Positions 22,672 to 33,320 of a stretch of DNA of 64,000 bases are shown here, piece after piece; positions within the stretch are counted from its first letter, which is position 1; every line of letters starts with the position of its first letter. The notes below the pieces were generated by a model, which saw only the letters and a list, made by a program, of their open reading frames with translations, ran no database searches and was not told the DNA's origin. Origin of the DNA: Dryococelus australis (lineage: Eukaryota; Arthropoda; Insecta; Phasmatodea; Phasmatidae). The position numbers and the translations under genes were made by a program. Location: NCBI GenBank assembly GCA_029891345.1, contig CM057009.1:207019209-207083208 (forward strand), given 5' to 3'.

Positions 22672-23280
22672 ATGATGCGTGGAAGAAGAAACGATATTGA
22701 AGGGCTCTGGGTGGACACTCGATTTAGTGGACCATTTGTAACCGAGATCGTCACCGCTATGAATGGTTGGACTAACGACCAGCGGGCTTACTACATCGCG
22801 AGGTGCTCTCCATTGAGCACACTGCGGTCACTGACAGAACGACACCGACTGGTGTACTTCATACTGGTGTCTGCTTTGAAGCTGCATTTCAGAGACAGAT
22901 ATCTGCGACTTATCAGCAATGACGAAATGCGAAGCCGTACCCAGCATAAGCTGTTGCAGGACATCACTTGGCTGTCCCTCCTGTCTCTGGAAGGGCGCTC
23001 CCAGGAGACTCGCGAGGTCATCGCAGTCGGCTTCTTCGTCGTTACTATCGCCAATACAGAGTTGCGGCAAGTTGTACCCATGGCTGAACCTCGCACCTTA
23101 CATGATGGTCTGGTCCGAGCACTGGAGGTGGAGTCCGCAAGACAGGCATCAGTGTTCCGACGTCCAGTTCGGGCAGTGATGCTGAGCGCAGAAGAGGACG
23201 ACAGCATCAATAAGACATTGAAGGAGTTGCAGATGACCATGAGGGGCATCACATTCAGAAGTCAAATTGTAGCTAAATGA
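22672..23280 (+). CDS. Isolated gypsy-type gag (capsid) open frame, 202 aa
   Basis: An uninterrupted 202-codon frame, long for this window. It shares blocks in order with the gag at 2037-2543: GW…Q-x-x-YY, then RHRLVYFILVSALKLHFRDR, LLQDITWLSLLSLEGRSQE, TREVIAVGFF and ALEVESARQAS. The predicted protein is a capsid-like domain followed by a short acidic stretch (AEEDDS). No zinc knuckle, protease, RT or LTR adjoins it. AATAAA-like words (caataaaaatt, about 23300) follow the stop. It is either a gag remnant that happens to be intact or a domesticated gag (inference). The ATG at 22672 is the first in frame. Confidence 0.6.
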   Translation: MMRGRRNDIEGLWVDTRFSGPFVTEIVTAMNGWTNDQRAYYIARCSPLSTLRSLTERHRLVYFILVSALKLHFRDRYLRLISNDEMRSRTQHKLLQDITWLSLLSLEGRSQETREVIAVGFFVVTIANTELRQVVPMAEPRTLHDGLVRALEVESARQASVFRRPVRAVMLSAEEDDSINKTLKELQMTMRGITFRSQIVAK

Positions 23281-24342
23281 AAATTGTGAAGAAAAAATAC
23301 AATAAAAATTCGTGAATATTTCGACGATGTAATATGATGATTACGAATATGACACACATATGTTTACTAAAATTACTACATATTTATGAGTACTAAACAT
23401 TCCAAGAAAGCAAAAAAAATGTTGTTGCAATTTAGTAATTTGTGTTTGGTATCTATTAGTTACGCAGTTATTTCGCAGTCAATTTCCCTGTAAAATCGAT
23501 TACATGAACATTTTGTTTAGGAAAGAGTGCCAATTTAAACACAGTAAAAGTTAATGAAACTACTTAGGTTATAATAAATGTTGAATTTAATTGTCTAAAT
23601 TTCAATTTTAAATGTACAAAAAATATTTTTGAACATACAGAGCTCTATAGTTAATTTGTCTTTTAAAATATAGAATTATTTAAACTCGTATTTTGAGGCT
23701 ATTTTACACTAACTTTAATATGAAGTTATGCCGTTTAATGTAAACCTTTGCACTGGCATTAATGCATTCCTTAAAACGTGAAGTCGGCATAAGTATTATT
23801 GCAGTAATCTGTTTTTTACCATAGGTTCTATGTGCTCGACTGTGAAACTCATTTAACATCGGTCAGGGGCGAAATGTGCACAAGGGTAGAGGCATCATTT
23901 GATTTGAAGGATTTTTGGAAGTCTGAATTCGAGTTCTGAGGTATGATTGAGGCCTGGCCGGTCGTTTGTTTGGTGTTAACGTAGTAGCCACAGTATCTCC
24001 CCACCTCTATTGCTGCGAGGGCATTGGCAGAATATGTGTGCATTTCACCCTGTCTACATTTATGTTGATGTCATTCCCAGTCACTCTATCCTCGAATTCT
24101 ACTACTAGGGTGATGACTTCCTACAACCATACGTGGAAAGTGACGATAGTAACATCGTGTAGCACTCGAGGTTTTCGCACTTTCCCCTGGCCGCATTAAC
24201 CGAGGTAGTTGCTCTTGGTCTGCTGTAAGCCTGGAAAATATGCTGACTTTCACTTGCGCTCGACAATACTTATTCCTGCCAGCAACAGAGACGTGGTGTA
24301 TTTTTTAAGTGTGCACGAACACTCTTATAATATACTGTAAGT
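23281..24342. other. No gene recognised
   Basis: AT-rich to 23800. Then a mixed-composition stretch (23830-24300) might be further retroelement sequence downstream of the gag frame, but it shows no protease, RT or LTR motif. Confidence 0.4.
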
Positions 24343-24790
24343 AGATGGGTTTGGTGTATTTTGGGACAAGGGAGTAGGGCGGCGGAGCTGGAGCCTACTG
24401 CCGCCATATTGTAATTTTCCTTTTTCCCTTAAAATCGATTGAATTTCTGTCAAAATATCCCTTTTTCCCTCAAAATTTTCCTTTTTTCCATAAAAATTCC
24501 GTTTGTCACTCAAAAAAGCACTGAGACTCCCAGCTGGAAAAATATCCACAGAAAGGCAACTTTCAGCCATTTCGGGTGATTTGGAGGATCGTTTTGAGTG
24601 CAGAGCAGTGGCGGCCATATTGATTTTATAGGCTAGGGTATGCAAAATCGATACATTTGATCCAGGATGGGATTCAGACCTAATCACCAGCCATATTGGT
24701 TCTCTCAGCCATCTTAGTTCTCTCAGCCATCTTGGTTCTCTCAGCCATCTTAGCCTTCATACTGGATAAAGGTGACCTTGACCCCATGAC
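24343..24790 (-). repeat. Inverted copy of the 11.7-12.3 kb module
   Basis: In reverse complement it shares cagtggcggccatattgat / atcaatatggcc, tttataggc and the gtatcgatt block with 11700-12010, plus the ggg-aaa-aagg purine tracts. With the 11.7-kb copy it forms an inverted pair separated by about 12 kb. Confidence 0.7.
24691..24750. repeat. 18-bp tandem repeat
   Basis: The unit ccatcttagttctctcag occurs about 3.5 times with single-base changes. It creates a repeated AERTKM peptide on the minus strand, not a gene. Confidence 0.9.
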
Positions 24791-25480
24791 CTTCAATGGC
24801 ATTGAAAACCCAAAAAAAATCAAAAATATATATAAAAAACTTTTAAAAAAATAACAAAAAATTATTAAGAATTCTACAAAATCCCCAAATATAAAGAAAT
24901 AAATACTTATTGAAAATATCATAAAATTGAAAATTAAAATCTTAAATGTTATGTTTATAAAAAATATATCTTAAACATTATTAAAAATTAATATTAGAAC
25001 TTATTATCAACAAAATGTTATTTAAAAAAATATTATTAAAAATTTCGTTATACAATATTATTATAAAAACCTATAAAATAGAAGTTTCGAATGTTTTGGC
25101 TTAGAGAGACGACGGACTGGAACCGACTAGCTGCCATGTTATGTCACCCAACACCCATGTTGGACCCAGGTGACCTTGACCCATGATGTTGACCTTATAA
25201 CCATGATCTTGGATCACCTTGTAAACAAAAAAAATGGCAAAAATTAAATAAATTGATATGTCAGCTAGCATATTATATTACTTACTACTACTGCCACCTG
25301 GGATCCAGGTGACCTAGACCTTTGATCTTAACTTAGTAACATTTAACCTTAAACTGTAAAATTCATGAAAACCCCAATAATTTGCCAATAATTTATAAAA
25401 AGTTGATAAAATGTTATAAATTCTTTTTAATGATTTTTTTTATTATTTTTAAAAACTTACATTTGCAGATATCTCCGACA
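24765..25480 (-). repeat. Degenerate units with GGTGACCTTGACC words
   Basis: Three to four units each pair a caccatgttgga-like start with (c)aggtgaccttgacc and then a long A/T-rich spacer (24766, 25168, 25308). On the minus strand these are GGTCAAGGTCA half-site clusters, as at 12490-12560. Confidence 0.6.
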
Positions 25481-25799
25481 GCACCACGTCTAGCAGACGA
25501 CTGACACTCCTGCAATCACATTGTACTAACATTCCCCTCTCCTACCAATTCATCTTTGCTCATTCTGTCAAATGCACTCCACCCGCCATTTTGTTCTTTT
25601 TTTTGTAATTTGCTTTTAGTTTCAACACCTAGGCGATGCTAGTGAATTAATTATTATGGATTTAGTCATCAGAGGTGCTGTCGATTTAATCACCATTTTG
25701 GTTGCCGGCCATGACCTTACTCCAGTAACATTGAACTCGATAAATCGAGAAAAATCACAGTCCATACAACTGTCAATTACTAGCTGATCACATTAAGGC

Positions 25800-26250
25800 A
25801 CCATACCGACTAACACTACTAATTGACGACTGACTGCACACAAAACTGACTCCACCTAAGACTAATTCCACCCAAGAATAGTTCCTGACGAGACTGACTT
25901 AGCCCAAGACTAGCTCTTGACTAGACCAGTTCCTACAAAACAGGATAGACCAACCGACAAGACCCACCTGTCATACCACCCACCTATACAAACAAACAAA
26001 GATGGACAATCTCGTATAAAGTCTCCAAATAAGAGTCTCGTAGTTAACGTCTTCATGGAGAATCTTCGCAGAATCTTCGCAACAGAGCTGACCAAACCAA
26101 AGCGTCATACTAACTTACCAAGCCAACTTACCAGGCCAACTGACCAGCCAACGAACTAGTTACGAAACACTCCTCAAAAATATTCCCCTCATTTCATTCG
26201 TTCGTCATATAGAACTCAGCCTATTTTAAACAACCCGAGTAAGACATAAT
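25800..26250. repeat. Left arm of an inverted repeat of gact-rich units
   Basis: Runs of gactgactccacccaagactag-like units, then gagctgaccaaaccaaagcg. In reverse complement these match the ttagtcttgggtggagt units at 28960-29220 and tttggtatggtcagctctgg at 28793-28812. Confidence 0.65.
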
Positions 26251-27239
26251 ATTTTTTAACAAACCATAGCCCTCCTACTGCATCCACTCGCATACATTTG
26301 ATCTAAAACAGACTCTCAATCACCACCAAATTAATAAGTCTTTCAGAGAAACAGAAGAGGCTGTATAATTAATTAAACACACATTGCTGTTAACATTGAT
26401 TTTATTTATTTATATGAATCATGATTTTGACACAATACAGAAGACCTTGCCCCATGTCCATGGCCTTGGTTGATCTTAAATCCAAAAAAGTGCAAAATTC
26501 TCCAAAAATCCGAGAAAAAATTATAAACTTCCAAAATATTAAGTCCAAAATACACAGAAATAAAATATTTGAAAAACTAAAATATTGATTTGTTGGGCTT
26601 AGAGGGGACAGGGGAGTATGGCATATTGAATCGAGGTTGCCTTGACATTGTCCTCACATCTATGATCTTGACCCGATGCCTGTGACCTGGAATTATTTCG
26701 AACCAAAAAATTTCCAAAAAAATTAAAAAAAAAAAAAATCTAAACAAATTCTAAAAATCCAGGAACATATAATATTGCCCCACCTTCCTCCTGCTCACCA
26801 TAACAAACACCTGCCACCCCACCCACCCAAACCTCAAAATTGGTTGACAACTGTTCTAGGCAGTATAATCGAGGTTATAACCGAAATAGACATATCAAGT
26901 TCTGCAATTATAGTGTTCCTTCTCATACAGAGAAACAGCATGTATTTTCATCGCTAACTCTTGTTAATACCGTGCATAAAATGTTCGCAGAAGACAAGAG
27001 AACTACGGTCAATAAAAGTTACGAGCAGAGTAACATACAGTCCATTCGTAGGAAATATAAACTTGCTTAATCAGCATGTGAATTGGATGAGGATCGAAAA
27101 AATAATGTATTAACAATATCTGCAAAGACGAATAGTGCCAAAAATGCCTAAGCTCTCAAGAAAAGAAGGTGCTATGTGCTTCAGACATGGAATGTACAAG
27201 GGCAGCTCGACTGATAGTCTTATCCTCCATGCTAATCTC
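26251..27239. repeat. Further degenerate units of the same complex repeat
   Basis: Includes ttgaccc/gatgcctgtgacctgg words (26650-26690), A-runs, and an inverted copy of the G-rich unit (caggaacatataatattgcc, 26760). There is no gene. Confidence 0.45.
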
Positions 27240-28435
27240 AGGCATCAATACTTCGATCAATCTCAATCCTTCCCAATCCTCTGCAATGCTCCGCAATTAT
27301 CTACAGTCCTCGCCAATCTTGAGCAATCCTACATCCTAATTCCTCCTCAGCAATCCTCATCAATTCTCTGCAAACCTCACCATTCCTAAGAAAACCTCCC
27401 CTGCAATTCTCTGCAATCCTCCCCAATCATCACCAACCCTCAGAAATCATTATCGCCAATTCTCACCAATCCTCAGAGATCCTCACTATTTCTCAATAAA
27501 CCTCCTCCATAATCTTCAGCAATCCTTACCAAATCTCTGCAATCCTCAACAATCCTTGCCAATCCTTCTCAGCAATCCTCATCCCCAATCTTCACCAATC
27601 CTCAGGAATCCTCACCAATCCTTAACAATCTTCAACAATTCTTACCAATACTTTGTAATTCTCCACTACAATCCTCATCAATCCTCACTAGTCCTCAATA
27701 ATCCTCCTCCACAATCATCAGAAATCCTCACCAATTATCCACAGTCCTAATCCATCCTCCTCTGCTATCTTCACCAATCCTTAGTAGTCCACATCACGGA
27801 TCTTCAGCTTTCTTCATCACCAATCCTCACCAATGATCATCAATTCTCACCAAACATCAGCAATCCTCATCACTGATCCTATGTAATCCTCACCACTCCT
27901 CACTGATACTCAGTAATCCTCTGCAATTCTCAGCAGTCCTTCTTACTAATCATTGCCAATACTCCACATATCTCAGTAATCCTCAACAGCCCTCAACAAT
28001 ACTCACCAATTATCCACAACCCTCAGCAATCCTCAATAATCCTCCTCTGCAGTCCTCAGCTATTCTGTGCAATTCTCTGCAAATCCTCTACGATTCTCAC
28101 CAATCTCAGTAATCCTCCTCACCAATTCTCAGTAATCCTCCTCCCCAATTCTCAGTAATCCTCCTCACCAATTCTCAGTAATCCTCCTCACCATTCCTCA
28201 CCAATTCTCCACATTCCTCAGTAATACTATTCACCAATCTTCATCAATCCTCTACAATCCTCAGTAATCATCCTCAATCCTCAGTAATCCTCCACAATCC
28301 TCAGTAATCATCCTTACAAATCCTCAGTAATCCTCCTTACCAATCCTCAGTAATACTCCTCAACCTCCTACCCCTCCTCATTCTCCTCCTTCTCATTCTC
28401 CTTCCCAACCTCATCCTCCTCCTCATCCTATTAAC
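27240..28435 (+). repeat. 1.2-kb pyrimidine-rich minisatellite (CAATCCTCAC-type)
   Basis: About 100 or more degenerate copies of a roughly 10-12-base unit, aatcctcacc / caatcctcag. The plus strand is almost free of G. Units are most homogeneous around 28090-28350 (aatcctcctcaccaattctcagt). The frames through it encode only repeated NPHQS-type peptides. Confidence 0.9.
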
Positions 28436-28589
28436 AGTATAAAACAAGCAGAAGTAAATGGCTTATGAACTGGTACGGGCACATACACATTTCATACCTC
28501 GAATATTAGTTAAAAATCACAATCATTTGAGACGAGATTATTTCAGAAAATAATTAAATTCCCATCGCTCAAAGTTTATCTCTTTGGGT

Positions 28590-29300
28590 AAGACAGTGAT
28601 TCCTGTTTCGATAGCAACTGTTTAAAACCAATTCTAAGTATGCAAGTTTCTTTTTGAGTTAATTTTGTTTATTTGCCTATCATTATAAGGTTTCGTTTTA
28701 AGGTATCATTTTGAGGTTGAGGGTCCTTTTTTGAAATTTGTTTGATAACTGGTAATTTAGGCTGGTCAGTTAGTCTGGTAATTTAGTATGACACTTTGGT
28801 ATGGTCAGCTCTGGTTGAAATGTTTTGTGAAGATTTTATCAATGTTTTGTGTGGAAAGGTTAGCTATGGAATGGTTATTAGAATTTTTTTTTTTTTTTTT
28901 TCGAAATTTATATAGGTGGGTGGTATGGTTAATTGTTCTAGCCTGTTTTGCAGAATTTGGTCTTGCCCGGAGTCAGTCTTGGATTTTGTCAGTGTCGACA
29001 GGAACCAGTCTAGGTGGAATTAGTCTTTGGTTGTGTTAGTCTCGGGTGGATTTAGTCTTATATGGAGTTAGTCTTGGGTAGATTCAGTCTTGAGTGGTTT
29101 TAGACTTGTGGGGTTTCAATCTTCGGTGGTGTCAATCTTGGGTGGTGTCAATCTTGGGTGGTTTCAATCTTGGGTGAAGACAGTCTTGGGTGCAGTCAGT
29201 CGTTGGCTAATATGGTTGGTTGGAATGTTACTTTGCTATGGTCACTTGTATGGTCTGCGATTTTTTCTCAGATTTTTGAATCCAATGTCATTGGAGTCAA
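28590..29300. repeat. Right arm of the inverted repeat (ttagtcttgggtgg units)
   Basis: Reverse complement of the 25.8-26.25 kb units. It contains at least ten copies of a 15-18-bp unit, agtcttgggtgga/gtt, at 28970-29200. Together the arms enclose the minisatellite and could fold into a very large hairpin. Confidence 0.65.
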
Positions 29301-29394
29301 TGTGAAGGTCGACAAAATCCAGCATAGTATTTGGAATAATCAGTGCAATTTTTTTTCTATAATTTTAACATTTTTTTATTTCATTGCGATATTT

Positions 29395-29640
29395 CTCTTT
29401 TTTTATGATTGCGAGGGTGGTAGGTAAGGGGTGGGGTGTTTGTTACTGTGTTGTGGTCAGTCTGGGAGGATGGTAGGGTAATGTTATATATTCCTGTATT
29501 TTTACATTATTTTGATTTTTGCTATGTTTGTCTATTATTTTCTTGATTGAGTGGGCGGGATGATGTGGGTGTTGGTTAGTGTGAGTGAGGGGAGGCTGGG
29601 GTATCTTTATATGTTCCTGCGTTTTAATTTTTTTGCTAAT
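29395..29640 (+). repeat. G-rich units related to 11384-11640
   Basis: Two units of about 120-130 bp contain tatattcctg/tatgttcctg, a T-rich tract and a ggtgg…gggg block, as at 11.4-11.6 kb. Confidence 0.65.
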
Positions 29641-29649
29641 TTTTAAATA

Positions 29650-30106
29650 ATCTTATATTTTCTTATTAGCTTAAATGGTCTGTAGGCCTTGAAGTATCAT
29701 TGACAGCAATATCGCCAGAGATGAAACCAGAAACATAAACAACAGTAGAGAGATAATTGTAAATACACAAGTAGCTTAACTGGGACTTGAATTCAATAAG
29801 CCTCATAAAATAAGATATCGAGCAATCAACTGCATCAAGGGGGTAGGATTCTTCGACTTCAGATGTGATAAGTATAATGTTTTGAATGATAGGGATCAAT
29901 AACCTGGGATATTTATATGAACATAATATTGAAAATATATTTCTGAATCACTTAAAATACATAATTTACAATGCATCCTGAAGTGTAACTTGTGTCAAGA
30001 ATTTGGTGAAAGTCCCCGAATTATGGCATAAAAACCTTATTTCTTAATTGGTACTATCATCCAAGTTGACTAAATAAGAGGTTATGTACACGATGCTTCT
30101 AATATA
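29650..30106 (-). repeat. Complex repeat 'HUT': tail and first unit, minus orientation
   Basis: In reverse complement, bases 29660-29930 match the tail modules at 47110-47400 and 54300-54640: ttgatgcagttgattgc, then ttgaattcaagtccc, then gatattgctgtcaatga and caaggcctac. That is a tRNA-like A/B-box pair with conserved flanks. 29930-30106 is one array unit (gaatttggtgaaag…, ttatggcataaaa). The array is interrupted at 30107 by a transposon and resumes at 33007. I use 'HUT' (head-unit-tail) as a working name. Confidence 0.7.
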
Positions 30107-30224
30107 CAACTAGTTTAGGAAACGTGTACAAACTCAGGCATGTGATTTGTGACCGGAAAAGAGGAAGATTGATACAGGCCACCCATGGTTCATCGCAAAT
30201 AATATGGGCTGTGGACAATCTTAA

Positions 30225-30812
30225 GATCATTTTTTTTTTTTTAATTTGGTTATCTGAGAGAGGTTTTCAAAAATGCCCCTTTAATGCAGTTGTTAGTTGT
30301 CAAATAAATATAGTTTTTCAAATATAACACTCTAATTCCGACACAATAGTGGTATAGGCAGGTTCAAAACTTGAATTAGAGTCTAAGCGTAGCATACTAC
30401 ATTTGTGTTACAAGCTATGAAATGATCAAATACAACACCTCCTATACAGTTTATGTTTTAATCTACCTATTAAATGAATACTAACAGTTTCGCTTGAATG
30501 AACAAAAATACATTTATGACAAGTCTGACCCTTATTTTCAACAAAATTCAGACTGCCAATACTCGATCACCTGTTTTTAAATAGCACTCATACTGAATCA
30601 GTATGTTTTGCACACCATGCAGATTCATTAAATGCAATTTGTTTGGAAAAAATATCTAGGAACAAAGCCTAGTATGCTGCAGAATTCTGGAAATTGAGAC
30701 TTTTGAGTGTTATATTTTGAAAACTATAGTAATTTGATAGCTAATAACTATTTTAAGGCGGCACTTTTCGAAAGCTCTGGCAGATAACCAAATGAAAAAA
30801 GTGAAACATGAC
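30225..30812. mobile_element. 588-bp MITE nested in the left arm of the Tc1/mariner element
   Basis: The undisturbed right arm of the host element shows the empty site. Here the left arm breaks after …tcttaa and resumes with aaggtggagggtgac. The inserted piece has inverted ends (ttaatttggttatctg… / …cagataaccaaatgaa) and further inner inverted matches for about 85 bp (aaatatagtttttcaaatataacactc and its reverse complement). The likely duplication is TTAA/CTAA, so piggyBac- or Harbinger-like integration is possible. Confidence 0.8.
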
Positions 30813-31329
30813 CTAAAAGGTGGAGGGTGACAAGCATATTACGTGGAATATTATGCAAAGTACTTGCATTAGAGAACACTAAGTGATATACAGATTAATT
30901 AAACCAAGATCTTAATTAAAAGAAAAGTATGTTATATCGTACACACCCTTGTTATGTAATTTATAGGAGTTGGTACCCTCTGATTGCTTACAAAAGTTAC
31001 AATGTGAGGTTAAATTGATTGTGGATACCATGGGACGAAGCAGGACATCGTAATTAGCAAAAAAAAGCTCCCTAGTTGCAACTCTCTAGTACCCACAGTT
31101 TCCATTTAAATCACTGCCTATGTGTTCAGTGGTAGCAATGCCATGGCCTGGTGAGTAGGGATAGTGGCGTAATGGGCCGAGTAGCATGACTCTGTACTAA
31201 TGTGTAAACACATGTTCATTCTGTGATGTAGCAGTGGTGTTATGGGTACTGAAGGCAATACCTGACAGCAAAACCGATTAGACACTGCAATCATTCGAGA
31301 TTATGCAGGTGGCAGTAATACAACAAATT

Positions 31330-32370
31330 TCACAACAAATAATCGAAATGTGCTCCTCCAATGTCATTGCAGTAGTTCATGCTGTGTATTGGAGACTGGT
31401 GGACATGTTGAATAACCCCTGGAGTGCCTCGCTCTTGATCGCAGGCAGCCATACCACGGGGTCTCGAACACAACGAAATACCCACAGCCAGAATTCTAAT
31501 TTCATAATGTCCGAGGAGCAAGGTGGCCAAGCTCGAGTCCCACTCCGTTCTATCCAGCGAGCAGGATACACTGTGTTGTGGTGGTCATGCACAATCCTAG
31601 TGAAATAGGGTGGTGCACCATTGTGTTGCAGCCGCATCCGTTCTCTGATGGCGAGAGTAATATCTTTCTGTAACTGTGGCAGTCCGAACTGCAGGAAATA
31701 ATAATATTGAAATCCTGACTCATGGTTCGGCAGCATGTATGGACCAATAACATTGTCCCCCAATATGCCGGCCCAAATTTTGATGGCAAAGCGGTGATGG
31801 TAGCCGCTCATTTCAGTTGCATGTGGGTTGGAGTCGTTCTACATGTGGACATTTCTACTGCTGCAAAAGCCTTCCTGTGTGAATGTGGCTTCGTCTGTAA
31901 ACATTACAATCGTCGGGAAATCATTATGAATTTCACACTGCTGCATGAACCACCAGCGAAATTCTAGCCAAGGGGTATAATCTGCTGGCTCCAGTGCGTG
32001 TACCCTACACATATGGTATGGTCGCAGCAGTTGTTCATGAGGACACACCATGCTGTGCCATTCGATGCATCCATTCTTCATGTGGTCGCGCGGGTGCATC
32101 TCGAACGGTTTTCTGCTACATTCTCTAAGACCGCCTTTTCAAACCGTGAGGTGCGGACGGTTCTTGGTCGACCAGGTCCACAACGATGCTGAAACATGCA
32201 TGTTTCCGGTAGTCGCTGTGTAAGGTGCTCGAATGTCTGGTGGTTCTGATGGCATTGTGCAGGGTATTTTTTAGCTGTACACAAGGGCAGCTGTCCTGCT
32301 TGCCTCTCAATTCACCATACATCAAAACCATGTCATTCATTTCGGAACTTGTGTACTCGTCCATGTTCAC
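31330..32370 (-). pseudogene. DUF4817-type Tc1/mariner transposase, frameshifted
   Basis: In order on the minus strand: an N-terminal MDEYTSSEMNDMVLMYGELR segment of the DUF4817 type, a helix-turn-helix linker GRPRTVRTSRFEKAVLE, the first catalytic block FTDEATFTQEGF, then FAIKIWAGILGDNVIGPYML, the second block LQHNGAPPYF, the third block AWPPCSSDIMKLEFWLW, and a C-terminus CNDIGGAHFDYLL near 31330. The family uses a D-D-D/E triad. The second aspartate (usually QHDGAP) is N here. Several frameshifts separate the pieces. The enzyme cannot be active. Confidence 0.8.
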
Positions 32371-33006
32371 AACTGCAGTACCTAGCGAATAGCTACAGTG
32401 ACAAGCTGCGAATAACAGACCTCTCGGGCAGACGGGGCGTGAAACTACCCTGCTGAGGAGCAGGGAATGGGGAATTGGCTGTGATGTGTAACATCGTGCA
32501 TCCTACCACCTACATGTGTTTACCACCGAGTGCAGGATGTATTGCTTACTCAGCAGGCTATGGCCTTCCTACAACTGTACCATTCGTTTGCATTTTACAC
32601 AGAAACTATGGGTCCTAGAGAGTTGAAACTAGGAGGCCTTTTTTGCTGATTACGATGTCCTGCTTCATCCAATGGTATCCATAATCGATTTAACCTTACG
32701 GTGTAAATGTTGCATGCAATAAAACGTTGCTAACCCCTATTTTTACATGATAGGGGTGTGTACGATGTACGATACCTTTCTTTTATCCATGATCTTGGTT
32801 TAGTTAATCGGTATACCAATTTGTGTTCCTCTGACACTAGTACTTCGCATAATATCCCATGTAACAATGCTTGTCGCCCTCTGCCTTTAAGGGTGTCTGG
32901 AGCCCTTATTATTTGCGATGGATCATGGGTGTCATATTTCAAGCACCCACTTTTCTGGTCACGAATCACGTCCCCGAGTTTGTACACATGTTTCTTAAAC
33001 ATGTTG

Positions 33007-33320
33007 TATACTGTCAGCATATACATTTTGGTTGACTTTGGTTGAATTATTCAATAGATGTCAATGTCTGGCCCCACTTAAATCTTGTAACCTTGCATAG
33101 TTTTCTGTAGTACTAACGGTCTAACACTTTTAGTACATATTAGTTGAATTTTTCTCGAAATTTGGCAAAATGTTCAATGTTCTCATATAGCACTATTTTG
33201 AAAAAAAATTGTCGGCTAAATAGATATACCTATGCATGATTGATGCTTCTAATGAATGCTGGTAGTGCACAAAATTTGGTTGAATTTTGTTGAATTGTTT
33301 CATAGATTTGACATACACTA
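33007..33320 (-). repeat. HUT array segment between two transposons
   Basis: Continues the unit broken at 30106: the junction reads tactgtcagcata, the conserved word that follows taatata in intact units. Contains agcactattttgaaaaaa and caaaatttggttgaatt words. Confidence 0.7.

Larger units (their letters stand above)
30107..33006 (-). mobile_element. Tc1/mariner-superfamily transposon with long TIRs (2.9 kb incl. nested MITE)
   Basis: TA duplications flank it (30105-30106 and 33007-33008). The ends are CAAC-AGTTTAGGAAAC and CAACATGTTTAAGAAAC. The two arms are inverted copies over several hundred bases: conserved blocks include catcgcaaataata, gatattatgcgaagtac, aaaccaagatc, atcgtacacaccc and gaagcaggacatcgtaat. 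The left arm is split by a 588-bp insertion. It carries a transposase on the minus strand. Most elements of this superfamily have TIRs of tens of bases, so arms of about 400-500 bp are notable. Confidence 0.85.

Noticed and set aside
22791-23252. 153-codon minus-strand frame
   Set aside because: Antisense to the gag-like frame, whose conserved blocks are clearly on the plus strand.
27135-27750. Open frames rich in NPHQS/Pro-Gln through 27-28 kb
   Set aside because: They are translations of the CAATCCTCAC minisatellite. The periodic peptide follows from the DNA repeat.
27240-28435. CRISPR-like array
   Set aside because: Units are short, degenerate and contiguous, with no unique spacers, and the rest of the window is eukaryotic repeat DNA.
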